Positions 1 to 12,800 of a stretch of 64,000 nucleotides of DNA are shown one piece after another. The translations under genes were made by a program, and so were the position numbers. Source of the DNA: Mangifera indica (lineage: Eukaryota; Streptophyta; Magnoliopsida; Sapindales; Anacardiaceae); the NCBI RefSeq assembly GCF_011075055.1, contig NC_058140.1, positions 18,663,945 to 18,727,944 on the forward strand. Reading direction: 5' to 3'. Within the stretch, counting starts at the first letter, position 1, and each line of letters starts with the position of its first letter. The notes beneath the pieces were generated by a model. It was not told where the DNA came from. It ran no database searches and worked only from the letters and a program-made list of their open reading frames with translations.

Positions 1-3000
1 TCATGTTTTTTGGGGGAGTGTGAATTCTTGAGAATCTAGTAACACTGGAAGGAGTCTCAAACAAAGTCACGGGAGAGAGAAAGAGGGTATCGGTTGATTT
101 TATTGCTCGTTAAAATTTGGAGTCAACTATCACAAAAGTTGCAAAATCTCATGGCTCAACAAACAAGAAAGCATTTTTCCAACTACGACTTGATTTCTTC
201 CCACATTCCTAATCCTATATAGCGGTTTGTCAGTGTGTGGACGGTGCCCCCCACCCCTACCCTTTCAATTACTAGGGATTTTTTTTCCATGTCTAATATC
301 ATTCAAAAATGGTAATTTCCCTACAATCCAATCAATATAATAAATCTTAATAATATATGAATTTAAAAAATTGTCTCAAAATTTAAATAATGGTAAAACC
401 TTGTGTCTCATTGTAATTATAATTTTGACATCTGTCATATTTATGTATCACGTGTGGCAAAGTTAGGAAAATTTTTGTTAGGTTATTAAGTTCATTGAAA
501 CGTATGGCAATCTAGAAAAAAAAAAGTAACATGTTATCCTAAGATGTCAACAATATTAATTAGCACATTGAAAACCATATCTAAAAATTTGATAGTTTTA
601 AAGGTTAATGACACTATGTGCATCTAATTTAGAATACGAATTAAGTATTTAAAAAATATATTATCATATGATTGAATAATTTTAAATTAACGATAAAGTA
701 ATACTTAATCATATGATAGTATATCACTTGAGTATTTAATTGAATTTTTAAAACTGGGTATATATAATATTATTTTAGATTAACATAAGACAAAAAGTTA
801 TTGTTTTGAATTGTAAGAGTGATACCAACATGTATTTATGATTGTGTAGGATAGGCAAGGCATAATAAAGGGCATTTTATGAGATTGATTCTTGAATGAT
901 TGGTGGGTGTTGATTGAACCCATAAATACAAGACCTAGTGTTGGCAAGGTAAAACAAGCTTTTTATGATAGGAGAATAAGAATAAAACATTTATATGAAT
1001 GTGATTGCTAAAGAAGGAGACTGAACATGTATGTGTTGATATATGAGAAGATGCTAATATTTATAGGAACTTGTGGTAGACAATGATGATCATAATATTC
1101 CCAGGTTAGAAAGGAAGAATGAGAGTACAAGGTAAGCGCAGGACCAAAACACCTTTTCAACTTTAGAAATTGAATTGTATGGCCCAAGTGGCCCAAAAAA
1201 CATTAGAATGATCAAAGTGGTGCCAATGTTTGGGCTAAAATTAACATGTGACAGTTATGTGTCATAGTTATGTTATGTCTATTGAGGTAATTCAATTATT
1301 GTTGGTGGGTTCACATCCTTATCTATTATTGTTGGAACAAGAAGGTATGACCAATATGTCTTATTTCACCTAACTTAACCTAACCTAAGAAAGTTCATGA
1401 AAGTGCATGCCATAAATTTCTAAACTTAGCATAGAGTCAGTTCACTTTCATCGTTCATGTTGTAGTCCTGTTGCTCCTTTAGCATAGAGTCAGTTCACTT
1501 TCATAGTTAATGTTGTAGTCCCTTTGCTGACTTTTGAATGTGGGATGGGAGTAGAGGCGTCAGTGGGTCAACTGACTTTGACTCAGTCCATCGAGATTAG
1601 GGGGTTAAACTTAAGGCCCATATAGGCTTTTAGGGAAAGTTGATCCAAAATAATTATGAGGCCCATAGTATGGGCCGACCCGTTAATTTTTATAAAAAAT
1701 AAATTTTGTTATTAAATATTTTTTTTAAATTATATTTTCTAATTAAAAAAAACATGTTAAGAAATTAAATTGTAATTAAAAAAAGACAAATTTATTTATA
1801 ATAAGTGGTTAGATTCTTATGATCAATCTTATTAATGTGAGATCAAAAACTTGAATTTGGATGAATCTTTCACTTTACTTAACTTTTATTTATAGTGAGT
1901 GGAGAGAGTGAGTGATTGTATTATTTTAGATGTGAGATGTTTTATACTTACACTTTTACACTTTACAAAGAGTTTGACATCTAAAAGAATATAATCACTC
2001 ACCTTAAGGGGAAAATGTCATTTTTTAAAACTTGATTTAAGGGAAAACTTTTAATTTTTATGATTTAGAGGGAAAAATAATATTAAATTTTAGTTTATTT
2101 TTAATATTACAAATAAAATAATGATTTTACCTTTAAAATCGTTAACTTTAATCACCCATGAGTAGGTGTTTGAGATTTTCAAATATAAGCGTTAAGAATA
2201 AGAGAAAACAACATACTTTGGATGAGATTAAATCCTTTGGCCTTCTAAAAAATAGATGTATATTACACTGCGCTAAACAAAATAAGATATAAAAGGTATC
2301 CAGATGATATGTCATTATATAATTGTATCGTTTTTAATTAAAAATAAAATAATATTTAATCATATAATAACATGATTTAAATATTCAATTAGATAATTAA
2401 AATTAGATGTTATTATTGATATTGAGGGACTCAAAGTCTACTACACTCCGACTCTACTTTCAGTGAGGGCAAAATAATCATACAAAACGATTATTAATTT
2501 ATTATTTATTTCACTTGGAGGATCCATTTAACAATGTTTTTAAAATTGGATTGGTGATTGAATCGATTATTTCACTGGTTTATAGTTTGATCGATTCAAT
2601 TGAAGAATTAATCGGCTCAACTTATTATCAAATTAAAATTTAAAAAATTTCAAAAATTTAATCAAATCGGTCAAACCTAGTTTTTGATAGGGTTTGACCA
2701 AGTCAATAATAAAATCAGTTTTTTATATTAATCAGATAGATTTGAAGTCAGTTTCCAGTTTAATTGGTTGAACTAGTCAATCCGGTCCGATTTTAAAATC
2801 ATTCCTATTTAGTACTCACCTTGGCTATATTTCAAATAATCTAGAACTGATTTTGAGGAAGAGAATGAAATATGACTTGATAAATCACTTTGTGCATATT
2901 ATATTATTTGTTTTCAAAACAATTTTTAAATACAGAGACTACAGATTAATCAGGGCAAGTTTCTCTTCAAAAAAAGAACAAAATACGAGGTAATTAATAA

Positions 3001-3093
3001 GAATCCACCTTCATAAAATATATCAAAACAAAGTACTCCGGTTCCTGTGTGAGTTGTCTTCACTTCTTCATCAACACAACACGTAATTCATGA
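1..3093. other. Gene-free AT-rich spacer with transposon relics
   Basis: No credible coding region is visible. It holds a MITE-like fold-back at about 605-775 and a second at about 2250-2420. Both have a central TATTTAATCATATGATA-like core, as in the MITE family further along. A 53-bp tandem duplication lies at about 1426-1532. Inverted arms at about 1905-1935 and 1978-2005 both contain GTGAGTGATTATATT-like sequence. A truncated Mutator-type MITE lies at about 1985-2242, and a fold-back with ends reading TTTTAAAAT-TGGATTGG lies at about 2533-2805. These are read directly from sequence similarity within the window; boundaries are approximate. Confidence 0.6.
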
Positions 3094-4285
3094 TCATGTG
3101 TTCACAAATCTGCAATTCTTCCTCACTTCACCATCCACAAAGGTATCAGCGTTGGTGATATTTCCCATTTTCACCATAGAATCAGAGAATTGCTGGAAGA
3201 AAGCAAGAGGGTCTTCGGCATACTTATTCACAAGCTCTTTTGTTTGGATTCCAAATACGCTCGAGTACATTTCCTGGTCTGAGTTGAGAAGCCCCTCTCC
3301 TCTGAGAAGTATTTGGTAAAATGAATTGTCAAAATGATTTGGAGTAACATAATCCATTGCTGATATATTATTGTCTGAGCCAACGGCAGGGCATGTTGAT
3401 TTCAAGTTACTTAGATAAGTTTCTGATAATGGAGTTTTCTCTGAAGTTAATTCAAAGTCCCCGTAGATTCTGCCTCTGAAATTCTCACACCGTGCCATTC
3501 CAATAGTGTGAGCTCCTGCAAGAGCCACCATGTCTGTGACTGTAAGGCCTTGATAAAGAAACTTTGAGATGATAGAGAGAAGATCCTCGTCCGCTGTAGG
3601 CAAATTTGAGCTCACGAGCTCATAATTTGCTGTCTTCGAATCCTTTCTTCCCACTGGAACATCCCAATATGGTCCACCAACCTGAAAACAATCGCATCAA
3701 ATATTAAACTAAACATTGTCAATGCATGTATGTTTGGGAATGACCAAGGCTATTTTTTTATATATACCAGGATGACAGCGTCTCTTGCTGCAATGGTAAG
3801 AATATCTGCACACGACACAATTCCTGGGCATTCAGATTCAAGCATGTTCTTGATCCTATCAACCAGTTTGAAACCTTTTAGGCTGTTTATGTTCGCAGGA
3901 GCTGTTTTCTCCCCTTTCAAGTCGATTGTATCGTCTAGCAAAACTGACCCGTCGCATCCCTGTAACATTACATCAAAACAGTCATAATCTGCTAAATATG
4001 TTAAAAGAAAAAGAAATTTTCAGTCGGATAGGATGATGAAATGGGAACCTGTACAAAGCAGTCATGGAAATGCAATCGAAGTATGAGGGCAGCGTTCCGT
4101 GGATCAGAAAGAACAGCACATTCCATTTCTTTCCAGACAATCTCGAACACATTTGGGCATGTAGACGCATAGTAATCCAATGTCAAATAAGGTTTACTTG
4201 CATGCAACCTGGAGCTAAAAATTGAAAAAACTAAGATCAACAAATGCAAAATTGAGAAATTTGAATGATGAACAAAAGTTGCCAT
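3094..4285 (-). CDS. PRX11: Class III peroxidase, peroxidase 11 type
   Basis: Secreted haem peroxidase that oxidises phenolic substrates with H2O2 in the cell wall or apoplast. Three coding exons on the minus strand: 4049-4285, 3768-3959 and 3094-3681, all phase 0 with GT-AG borders; the 192-bp middle exon is usual for this family. The product is 338 residues. An N-terminal signal peptide (about 1-30, hydrophobic LLILVFSIF) precedes YYASTCP. Distal RLHFHDCF (Arg70, His74) and proximal ALAGAHTIG (His about 201) are intact, as are [27 protein letters not shown] and FDNSFYQ. The start is the ATG at 4285; an upstream in-frame GTG is ignored. The match to Arabidopsis peroxidase 11 over the whole length is recalled, not computed. 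Nothing appears broken, so it is probably functional. The physiological substrate is unknown. Confidence 0.93.
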
Positions 4286-4358
4286 TATTGCTGCACCCAC
4301 TTTGCGTTATCTTGAGATATATGATCTGCCAGTGGGAGAGATAGGTGGGACTGGGAGA

Positions 4359-4365
4359 TATATAA
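4359..4365 (-). promoter_or_regulatory. Probable TATA box of the peroxidase gene
   Basis: Reading the minus strand gives TTATATATC about 73 bp upstream of the peroxidase ATG, a normal distance for a plant TATA box with a short leader. Position is the only support. Confidence 0.45.
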
Positions 4366-5507
4366 GCGAAAAGAATGAAGAAATTTGCATGGCCGCCGCT
4401 TGAGTAATTACTATAATGATGTGTTAGAGTCAATAGAAGATGCAACTAATGTTGGCCCGGTTGGTGAAATCTCCTAAACCAAAAAAAATCGAAAAGCTAG
4501 AAAGGTCTAAAGAGAGAGCCCTAAAAACGTGTGACATGCTATTGTTAATTACATACAAACATTGGGCAAGCCACCAAACCTCTATAACTGATGACATCTA
4601 ATGTTTACTCGCCCATCCTTGAGGCCTAGTTGACGAACACAATCTTGAATAAGGTCTCAATAATTCATTAATCAAACAGATAGTAGAATTGTTTATAGAG
4701 CTATTACATATAAGCCATGGACTTGATCCGGTGGATTGGAGACATTAGGTTAAACAAACAGGATTCAGTATTATAATTACAATTAGTTGACAAATTGAAA
4801 TTAGCGTGCCAATTATAGCAGAATTAACACGTTATTGAGGTTTGTAATTTTCTTTTCAAGCAAGAATATGGTTTAACTTTTCTTGTATGTTCATTTTCAC
4901 TTCCTTCTTGAAGAGAGACGTTGAAAATAAAAATTGGTTGTCAAATGCGTGACTAGGAAGCATGTGACTGTATAAAAGTAATGTGGTTTCTGAGAACTGG
5001 AAGTTTCTTATTCAATTTGACTTGCATCGGAGGATGTGCTAGAACAAGGGACAATTCTGTCACCACCTGTGATATACTTCAGGGCCTATACTTAAATGAA
5101 ATTGGGCACAGCAGACAGCAAAATTACAAAGTCCACACTTTGCCAATGGGGAAAACCACATTGAGACAGCAAAATTACCTCAAAATGAAGACCCCAGTTT
5201 CTATTATAAATTCATAAGATTAGCCATCAAACTTAAAGGAGGTTAGTCAAGCTAAAGAACAGTGTATTCCAGCCTACATTCAAATCGGATTCTAAGTCAG
5301 TTATGAATACATTAACAAAACAAGTCTTTCTATTAAGAATCAAAACCACTGCATTACAACAAGCAAAAACTAGAATCCATGGGCAGGGTCTCTTTTAAAA
5401 AGACATTTTTCTTAACAGCACAAAAACAAGTCAAAGTACAGTAGAAAAGAGGAGAAGGATGAAAAACAGAGTTAGAATAACTGAACAAGCACCTAAAGCC
5501 TAGTGCA
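4366..5507. other. Spacer: peroxidase upstream region and chaperone 3' flank
   Basis: No gene is recognised. The part next to 5507 is probably the 3' untranslated region of the minus-strand chaperone gene. Small open frames at 4981-5217 and 5354-5575 have no recognisable composition or motif. A short direct repeat of AGACAGCAAAATTAC occurs at about 5111 and 5164. Confidence 0.5.
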
Positions 5508-6298
5508 TCATGTATACAGTTCAGAATCAAAAGAATGATTCTTAATCTGGTTGAACCTTGAATAGCTATCTTCACTGTCAGTTAAGCTAAAGTCCACGCC
5601 AGTCAGCACATTTTTATGCAGTAGAGATTTGAGCAGTGACACCACAGAACCACCATATTCAGGCCATGTGACACACACAGTTCCCTTTATCTTCTTCAAT
5701 TGACATCTACCCAACAAAGCAGCTGCGAAACCATCAATCATACTTCCTGATGGGAAATAGTCTACACCTTTTAGCAATGAGGAATCTCCTTTTCTTTCTG
5801 GTGATGTCTCCAGCTTGAAAGCATAAGTCTCATCCAATGAGAGCTTACCGCGAAAATTCCTGGTCTGAACTGAATCCAAAATCAGGACCCTCTCAGGAAT
5901 AATTTGTTCACCAATCAGCAACTTGGCAACAATGTGAGATCTCTCAGCAGCAACTGGGCACTGAATAGGTATAAAAAGAATACTATCATCTGTGTCATTG
6001 ATGGCATAGATATTGCATGATTTGTCTCCAAGGGACGGTTCAATAAAGTTGCCAGAGAAGGGAATCTCCGGGAGGATTAGACTTCCAAAAGGGTTTTGGA
6101 ACATATATGGTTGACAAGGAAGAGAGACGGAGAAGATATGGCAATAATGACAAGAGAGGGGCGAAGAGGTATATTAGGATTAGGATTAGAGAACAGGATA
6201 AAGGGTGATGGAAGAGGTGGCAATGGAGGAGTGAAGTTGTTCAGATCTTCCTGAAAAAACCTTGAAGGTGGTGGAATCTCAGTCAGGACATCTTCCAT
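5508..6298 (-). CDS. PSMG1: Proteasome assembly chaperone 1-like, frame broken
   Basis: Homolog of PAC1/PSMG1, which with PAC2 scaffolds assembly of the 20S proteasome alpha ring. The similarity is seen in the region resembling human PSMG1: a TRNFRG segment, GFAAALLGRCQLKKIKG, and a C-terminus ending in SELYT, a hydrophobic-Tyr-X ending like the C-terminal HbYX motif of proteasome-binding factors. The coding sequence has no intron but lies in two overlapping frames. The ATG at 6298 opens a proline-rich N-terminus (MEDVLTEIPPPSRFF) that runs into a stop at 6077. The rest, from about 6090 to 5508, is in another frame starting FGSLILPEIPFSG. The two halves join sensibly around 6085-6095 if one base is added in the homopolymer-rich stretch AAAACCCTTTTGG. 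Either an assembly error or a real loss-of-function allele fits. An internal ATG at 6104 would give a 198-residue N-truncated protein. Confidence 0.78.
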
Positions 6299-7707
6299 TG
6301 TCTATCCCTTTATCCAAATTAAGCGACCTATCAATATACAAATGTATATATGTTACCAGCAAAAATACAATCCCTGATGCCAATGATGATTATTATATAT
6401 CATTATTTCCACCACCAAATCAATATACAAACAATTTACAATATCTGCAGCAAGATTGTTATTAAATCAACTATTCATATCAATGAAAGATTACAACTTG
6501 GCTCTAAACTAGCACCTGATTCAAACCAAATCATTTGGCAGGCAACTGTTCTCTTGTTTTGTACACTACATAATTCTCTGCACATAAATAGCTACAAATG
6601 GCAGATTCTCATGGTCCAGTATAAGTATTTCTTCATCCATATGGCAAAAACACTTGTCATATCCCCATGGGATACACACAAATTAAATTCAATCTCTTTT
6701 GTATTTAATATTTTAAAATTGTCCCTAAATTACAGAACACATACTATTTATGTGCCTGTGCAATGTACATGAAGCTTAATTTTTTCATCTATTAGGTCAT
6801 TGATGTGTCATCGTGTGATAGGCGTTACTTTATCCTTAATACAAAGTCACTCAATCACATGATGACACATTAACTATGTACCCAATTGTGTATTAAAAAA
6901 TGTGTGCACATAGCTTTATTGTATTCTAAAATTGTACATGACTAGGATAAGCTTAAGGAACACTGTTTGAATATCAAAGTCAACACCTCTCAAGAAGACA
7001 AATCAAAAAGAGAAATGATGAAACAATCTCCAATTCAAAAGAAAATACAAGCAAATAATCTGAAAATCATTAAGTACCCACCTTCATTAAAAAAAAAAAA
7101 AATAGTGTTTGCTTAATCACAAAAAGTTATCTTAGTTTAAATTCACTATTTGCAAACTGGAAAGTGTGTATGGGACTCTAAACAGCAACCACTGAGTTCT
7201 TTTAGATAGTTCATTGCTAAGTTTTGACCTTTAATGCTTGCATAGAAAGCTATTTAAAATAGGTAAACTACAAAAACAACAAAATAATCAGTAAATGAAT
7301 TAAGCACTACCCAAAAAGCAATTGTATCTAATTAAAGTATAACAATAAACCACCAGAAAAATCAATCAGGACTCAGAGGTATTTTATTAAATAGAAAATA
7401 ATTTTGTTCTTTTTACAAAAGCATACAATATCAAGCTTTATCATAATTAGATAACTCAGAATTCAAACATATATGCAAAATCCAAAACTTTGTAGCATCA
7501 ATACATTAACTCTACATACCCAGACCAAAAAAGTTAAAACAAAGTAGATCTATTTGCAACAATCATCATTTTCTACGAGGAAGCATGCAGTTTTAAAGAT
7601 ACAGAGCTAGAAGCCACGATTATAAATTTAAAACATGAAAATTTAAAATGGGGAGCCAAGAGAGAGAGAGAGAGAGAGAATATGCTATTGAATATCAAAA
7701 GAACTAC
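6299..7707. other. Spacer or leader intron with a MITE
   Basis: No gene is visible; it is probably leader intron and upstream region of the chaperone gene. About 6775-6925 contains a degraded copy of the fold-back MITE family, recognised by CAATCACATGATGACACAT and the end GCACATAGCTTTATTG. A pure AG dinucleotide run lies at about 7660-7679. Confidence 0.5.
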
Positions 7708-8185
7708 CCGAATTGTTCTTGAATGTTCTCACTTCTCAAATACTCACTAGCACACTTCTTCCAACTTAGGAGGTGTTCTCCTCCTGAAAGCGAACATGAA
7801 TACATAAATAAAATTTTCAATAAGATATATCACCCAGACACCCACTAGATCATCATAGTGAGTAGGTTTCATAGTTCAAAATTCCAGAGGTTTAAAAAGA
7901 AAATTTCCACATGTATTGCTGGAAATTAAAAAAAAAAAAACTAAAACACACCCTATTTTTTTACAAAAGATCAATAAGTTGGGATCACGAAATAGAAGTT
8001 AACTGAACATTGAAAATGAGTATAAATTAGAAGAAGAATAATACTGAGTAAAATGCATTAACTTAATTAATAAATCAGAAATGAAAATTGAACTTACAAA
8101 GTGTTTTTGTTGTTTCTGCGATGCGTTCTAAGCTTGGCTGGGCATCTTCCTCCTCGTCTTGCCCAGCAAGTTAAACGGGGGGGCT
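7708..8185 (-). other. Possible 5' untranslated exons of the chaperone gene
   Basis: On the minus strand an exon-like segment of about 8098-8185 ends at a strong donor (GTAAGTTC). A second segment at 7708-7783 lies between TTTCAG and a GTAGTT donor. Neither contains a plausible coding frame beyond a five-codon upstream ORF (ATGCCCAGCCAAGCTTAG). They may be leader exons of the proteasome chaperone gene, whose ATG lies 1.4 kb downstream. Inferred from splice signals only. Confidence 0.35.
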
Positions 8186-9298
8186 TTTAATAACAGGCGA
8201 AACTTTTTGTTTCAAGAAGAAACGACGTAGTATAGAGGCAACAAACTATAAGGCGTTCTGGTACCTGAAATACCCTTATTTATTACTAAAGTTGGATTCA
8301 AAACAAACTTATTTAGGTTTGAAACAAGCTTTGTTAGAATGAGTCCAAATTGAGCTTGCCTTAAACTAGCCCGAGTACGAATGCGAGCCTAAATTTTAAG
8401 CAAAAAATGAACATGAGCCCAAATCCAAACACGGGTAAAGCAAGCCGAGATTGGCTTACAAGCCACTTACTCAAATGAAAAAAAAATTTAACTTGGAACA
8501 AATGATACCATTTATTCCCTAACATACGAACTTGAAACCAAACTGCCGAGCTTGAAATGCAAGCCCAAAACCGATCAAAGCGAACTTGAACCAAAACACA
8601 CGAACCCAAATTAAATACAAACCAATTTTGAACACTAAAATTATAAAACAAACCAAACAAGAATATATGTTTAACAAGCTCGACGAACCCAAACCTGAAT
8701 TGGAGTTGAGTTCACCAAAAATGAATCGAAAACAAGACAAACCCTATTCAAACTCGATTTAGCTCATATCCAACACTATTTATCACCATATCTATGCTTG
8801 TATTATAGTTTTCGAAGTCCAATTAAATATTTATTTATAGCCATACCAACACTTAATTTCAGTATAAATAATGGATGTTGGTTATACACAATTTTTTTTT
8901 AATTAGTTTGATAGATAAAAGACCTTCCACCTATATATATTTTTATAAAATTATAAAGTTATGTATTTATAGTTTAATATATATAATTAAATTTATAATT
9001 AATATATTTTTATATATTTTTTAAATTAAGAATAAAATAACTACCATAAGTTTCTGTTTCTTCTCACAACCAAAGAACAAACAAGTCATAACCATGATTA
9101 GAAATCAGTAAAATTTCTTTATCCAATATCTGCCCAGCCATGAACTATTTTCAATCAATGAAGTTTAACCAAAACAGCCTTTGATCTTAGCCAAAGTTCC
9201 CTGATAGGTTACAAAAAGAATCAAGTGCATTAACAAACCCTCACAATGGGCAGCAGGCTCAATTCGAAGCTCAAGTGAAATTTTCTCACAACAAATCA
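8186..9298. other. Spacer with GAACCCAAA-type dispersed repeat
   Basis: About 8290-8780 is built of short degenerate motifs (AGCCCAAAT, CGAACTTGAA, AACCAAAC) and resembles the low-complexity AACTCGAAT-type repeats seen again at about 13,910-14,480, 23,520-23,780 and 24,490-25,080. Frames at 8361-8660 and 8519-8740 fall in this repeat and look non-coding. The rest is AT-rich without recognisable features. Confidence 0.5.
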
Positions 9299-9472
9299 TT
9301 AGTGGGTTAGCGCAAATCTAAGCTGGTGTTTTGCGTGGGCTATAATCTCACAGCAAGAATTGTAAACCTCTTCAATTGCTCCCATTTCCGTCTGCTTTAG
9401 CACCTCATCCGAAAAATCAGTATACAATCCCTTCATTACAAAGGAATTCCACAGATCATCTATTTCATTTTG
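9299..9472 (-). CDS. Unidentified coding-like terminal exon or gene relic
   Basis: A 57-codon open frame on the minus strand with protein-like composition, reading from about DDLWNSFVMKGLYTDF through EVLKQTEMGAIEEVY and NSCCEIIAHAKHQLR to a TAA at 9299. A possible acceptor (AAATAG) lies just inside the 5' end near 9455, which suggests a last exon. No further coding segment is visible between it and the ceramide synthase stop at 9824, so it may be an orphan exon of a lost gene, an alternative terminal exon, or a small gene starting at the internal MKGLYTDF. I do not recognise the family. Confidence 0.4.
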   Translation of the reverse strand, partial: QNEIDDLWNSFVMKGLYTDFSDEVLKQTEMGAIEEVYNSCCEIIAHAKHQLRFALTH

Positions 9473-9823
9473 TTAAAGAAAAAATCAGATGTGTAATTCA
9501 GGCTGCTCCACACCTGCAGGGCACAGCAGGATAGTATCTTTTCACTTCAAGCAAGGAGACATAATGCATTACAACAGAACAAATTGGGAATGTGGAACTA
9601 TGTATCTAACTTCTTCCTCAAAATGTTTCTAACTGTGCAGTATTTTACTATTCACCAATTATAGTAAGAATTCACAGCATTCAGGTCATAATTTTCATCG
9701 TGCAATAATTAAATGTGAACACAATGAACAATTGGGTGTCTTATATAATATTCAAAATAATCATATAAAATTATAAATTACCTTACAGGAGTCCTGAAAC
9801 GGCTGTAATTATTTGCTTGCTGA

Positions 9824-12800
9824 TTAATCTTCATGCTCATCTTCACTTTCAGAGTCTGCACAAAGTAATTCGAGGGGTGAAAAGGGAAAAAATTTTATAT
9901 ATGAGGAAATGAGATGTAGAGGCTTCATTAGCGAAGATTGCAGGTCATGGATGGATATATCAACACATGACTAGTTACCAGAACAAATTATTGACAACCC
10001 TACCTTGCTTCATCCATTATCAACATAGATGATGGTAGTTGATATTGTCTAAATTTGTTTCACAAACTCATTATTCTATGTTAGACTATGCATTGACCAT
10101 GAACAAACAAAACCATTAAATGAACATGTATTCTTCACCTGATCGAACATCTTCACTAACTCGGCCTCTAGCTTCTATTTGTTTAACAAGCATCCGGTAT
10201 ATCAAGACCCACCAATAAATATGAAGAACAAGTAAGCAAAATAGAAGAGTATTGAACACATAATAGTATATTGGTCCATCCACCGGGTGCTTTTCCTTGT
10301 CCAAGGTCAGGATAGCTTCATAGCTGCCATAGTGCAAAAAGGAAAGGATAAGTAAAGAAATTTTATCAAATGAAATCAAATCATGGTACTTTAATTCAAG
10401 GTCAGAAGTAAAATTAATATTCTCTTTAGGTGCAAGGAAATGAGGATATAAATTCATCATCCTCACAGATGTTTGCAGTCCTCCATACAGAACTTAACAA
10501 GTTTCCAAAACAATAAGTTCTAATGAAATCTCCTCCATCTATACAGCAGTGGACAAGAAAAGCCTCTGCTACTATGCTTGTACCAAAAAAATTTAAAAAA
10601 AAAAAAAGGGAAATCTTTCAAGAGTACTATACTAAAGCAATACAAATCATATTGCAAATATAAACAATTTTGTTGTAATTTTGACGTACTTTGACCAATA
10701 CAAAGTTAAACCCAACAAAATAATGAAGGCACATATGAATTAAGCAACAACTTTGCAGACCTTGTACTCCAAAGGATCCAGAAAGGATAATAGATGAGCC
10801 GCAATAGGATCCAAGACAAAACAAAAAGAATAAATGCAAAGCTAGCAACTCCTTCAGCGCCACTATATTTTGACATCTTCCCAATCTCCAAAAACACATC
10901 ACTGGCATCATGAAGTGCTAAAACTACAGAACCAACACGAGCAAATCTGCAAGTGACAGACATGTTATACTAATCTGCAAGTATAACAACCAGATGTGTA
11001 TCCTTGTATGCAAATGATAACTTTTTTCAGAATAAGCGTTATAATATAGGCAAACACACTTTTCAAATAAGGCCCTACAACAAATATTATGTTAGTACCA
11101 ACCACACTTCACATGAAATTTAATAAAGTGAGCAACAGATGGCAGCCACAGAACTCGATAGAGCATACCTAAATATGTATGACAGCACAATAAGAATGAC
11201 AGTTGCAATATGATGACTCATGGACACCCCAAAGTCAGATCGCCTTGTTTCCCAGAACATCAGAGCAAATATGGAGTATGTGTAAAATCCAGCAGCATAC
11301 ATATATACTCCCTTCAATTTTAACCTGCAAAAGACACAGCAAATCCCAATTGAGTTATAATGCAGATATCTTAAATTTCTTCAAAGAGTTAATCCACAAG
11401 AATAGATATAAGCCAACATATTAACGGACCTAAGTTACATAATTTAAACTTACTTAATTTTTTGGTCTGGCCAAACTTGATCTCCTGGCCCCACCCAAAA
11501 GTATCTAGTATTTTTAAACCAACGTTCATTATAAGTTACAGAGAGCGCCAGAACTTCTGCTGAAAGAAAATACAAGCATTTCCAGGCTGACTCCTTAAAT
11601 TTTCTAAGTTTTTTCCTTTTTTCTCTTGCCTCAACCTCGATCATCTGTTGCTCATTTCGGAAAATTAATCGCCTCCCCACTGTCTGTGACACATATATAA
11701 ATTTCACACAAACATATTAAATCCTTACAAGCAATAAGGTTAGAGGAAAGGAAAAGAACATATATGAAAGGGAAAATGCCTACAGCAAAGAAGAAGTCAC
11801 ATGTTTACATCTTATTTTCTTAGTTATAGCTGCATACATTATCATGCCGGTTATCAGGAAGAAAATAAAGAACAGAGTTTAAATGAAAGCAATAAAAAAT
11901 TCATATTCAGTGGATTCTCATGTATACACTTGCTATTGTTTCCTTAAACTGCATACATAATCCAAGAGACTTGACATGCCACTTTGGCCTTTTATTTCTC
12001 AATATTGAAATGCAGCAGCAAGCTAAAAGATGATAGAACAGCAAAATGCCACATATCATGTGGATGGATAATGATTTGTAAAATTAACTATGACATATTA
12101 TAATCTAAAGCTTGTGCATAAATACCCGAATCTAACAAACAATCTACAATTATTAGATAAGCCATAAAACTTCAGCCTCACCTTAGATATCCAAACCACA
12201 AACCAACATGTCAGATAGACTAACAATAGAATGGAAGAGTGTAAAGTATGCAAAGGTCTCTCCTTCTAGTTGATGTTAGGAAAATTGATCTTCTAATCAG
12301 CTTCACATATTGCAAGAAGACAATCATTATTCTATATTCTAACCTGGGTCTTCGTAATAATCCTAAAATAGGAAGTTTCCTAGGTAGAATGTAAGACAGA
12401 AAAGCCTCCACTTGAGTTAATTTCTCAACATGCATAAAACCAACTAGGAAATATTATTAACACCCTTAACTTATGCCTTTAAGTTTATAGCAATAAAAAG
12501 TTCTTCACTTAACCTGCACTATAACCTAATTGATTTTGATATGCTTACCTCAGACTGTTCTTAAAGATTTTTCAAGCATCTGATCATTTCAAACCATTAC
12601 TCACAAAAGTTCAAAATTAGGAAATCCAATGAGGTTATAAATTTTGGCACACAGGCTAAAGCAACAACCCTGGGATGACGCTTAAGCAACTTTTATCACA
12701 TACCACGACAGCAATGACAAAAAATATTTCAGTTCCAGGCCGTCCAATAATATGCAGTCAATTCTTAATTCTTGGTCAAGTATCAAACTACCAGGCAGCT

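Noticed and set aside
6077..6104. Programmed -1 ribosomal frameshift in the chaperone gene
   Set aside because: No X-XXY-YYZ heptamer in the zero frame and no downstream structure seen; a missing base in a homopolymer is simpler.
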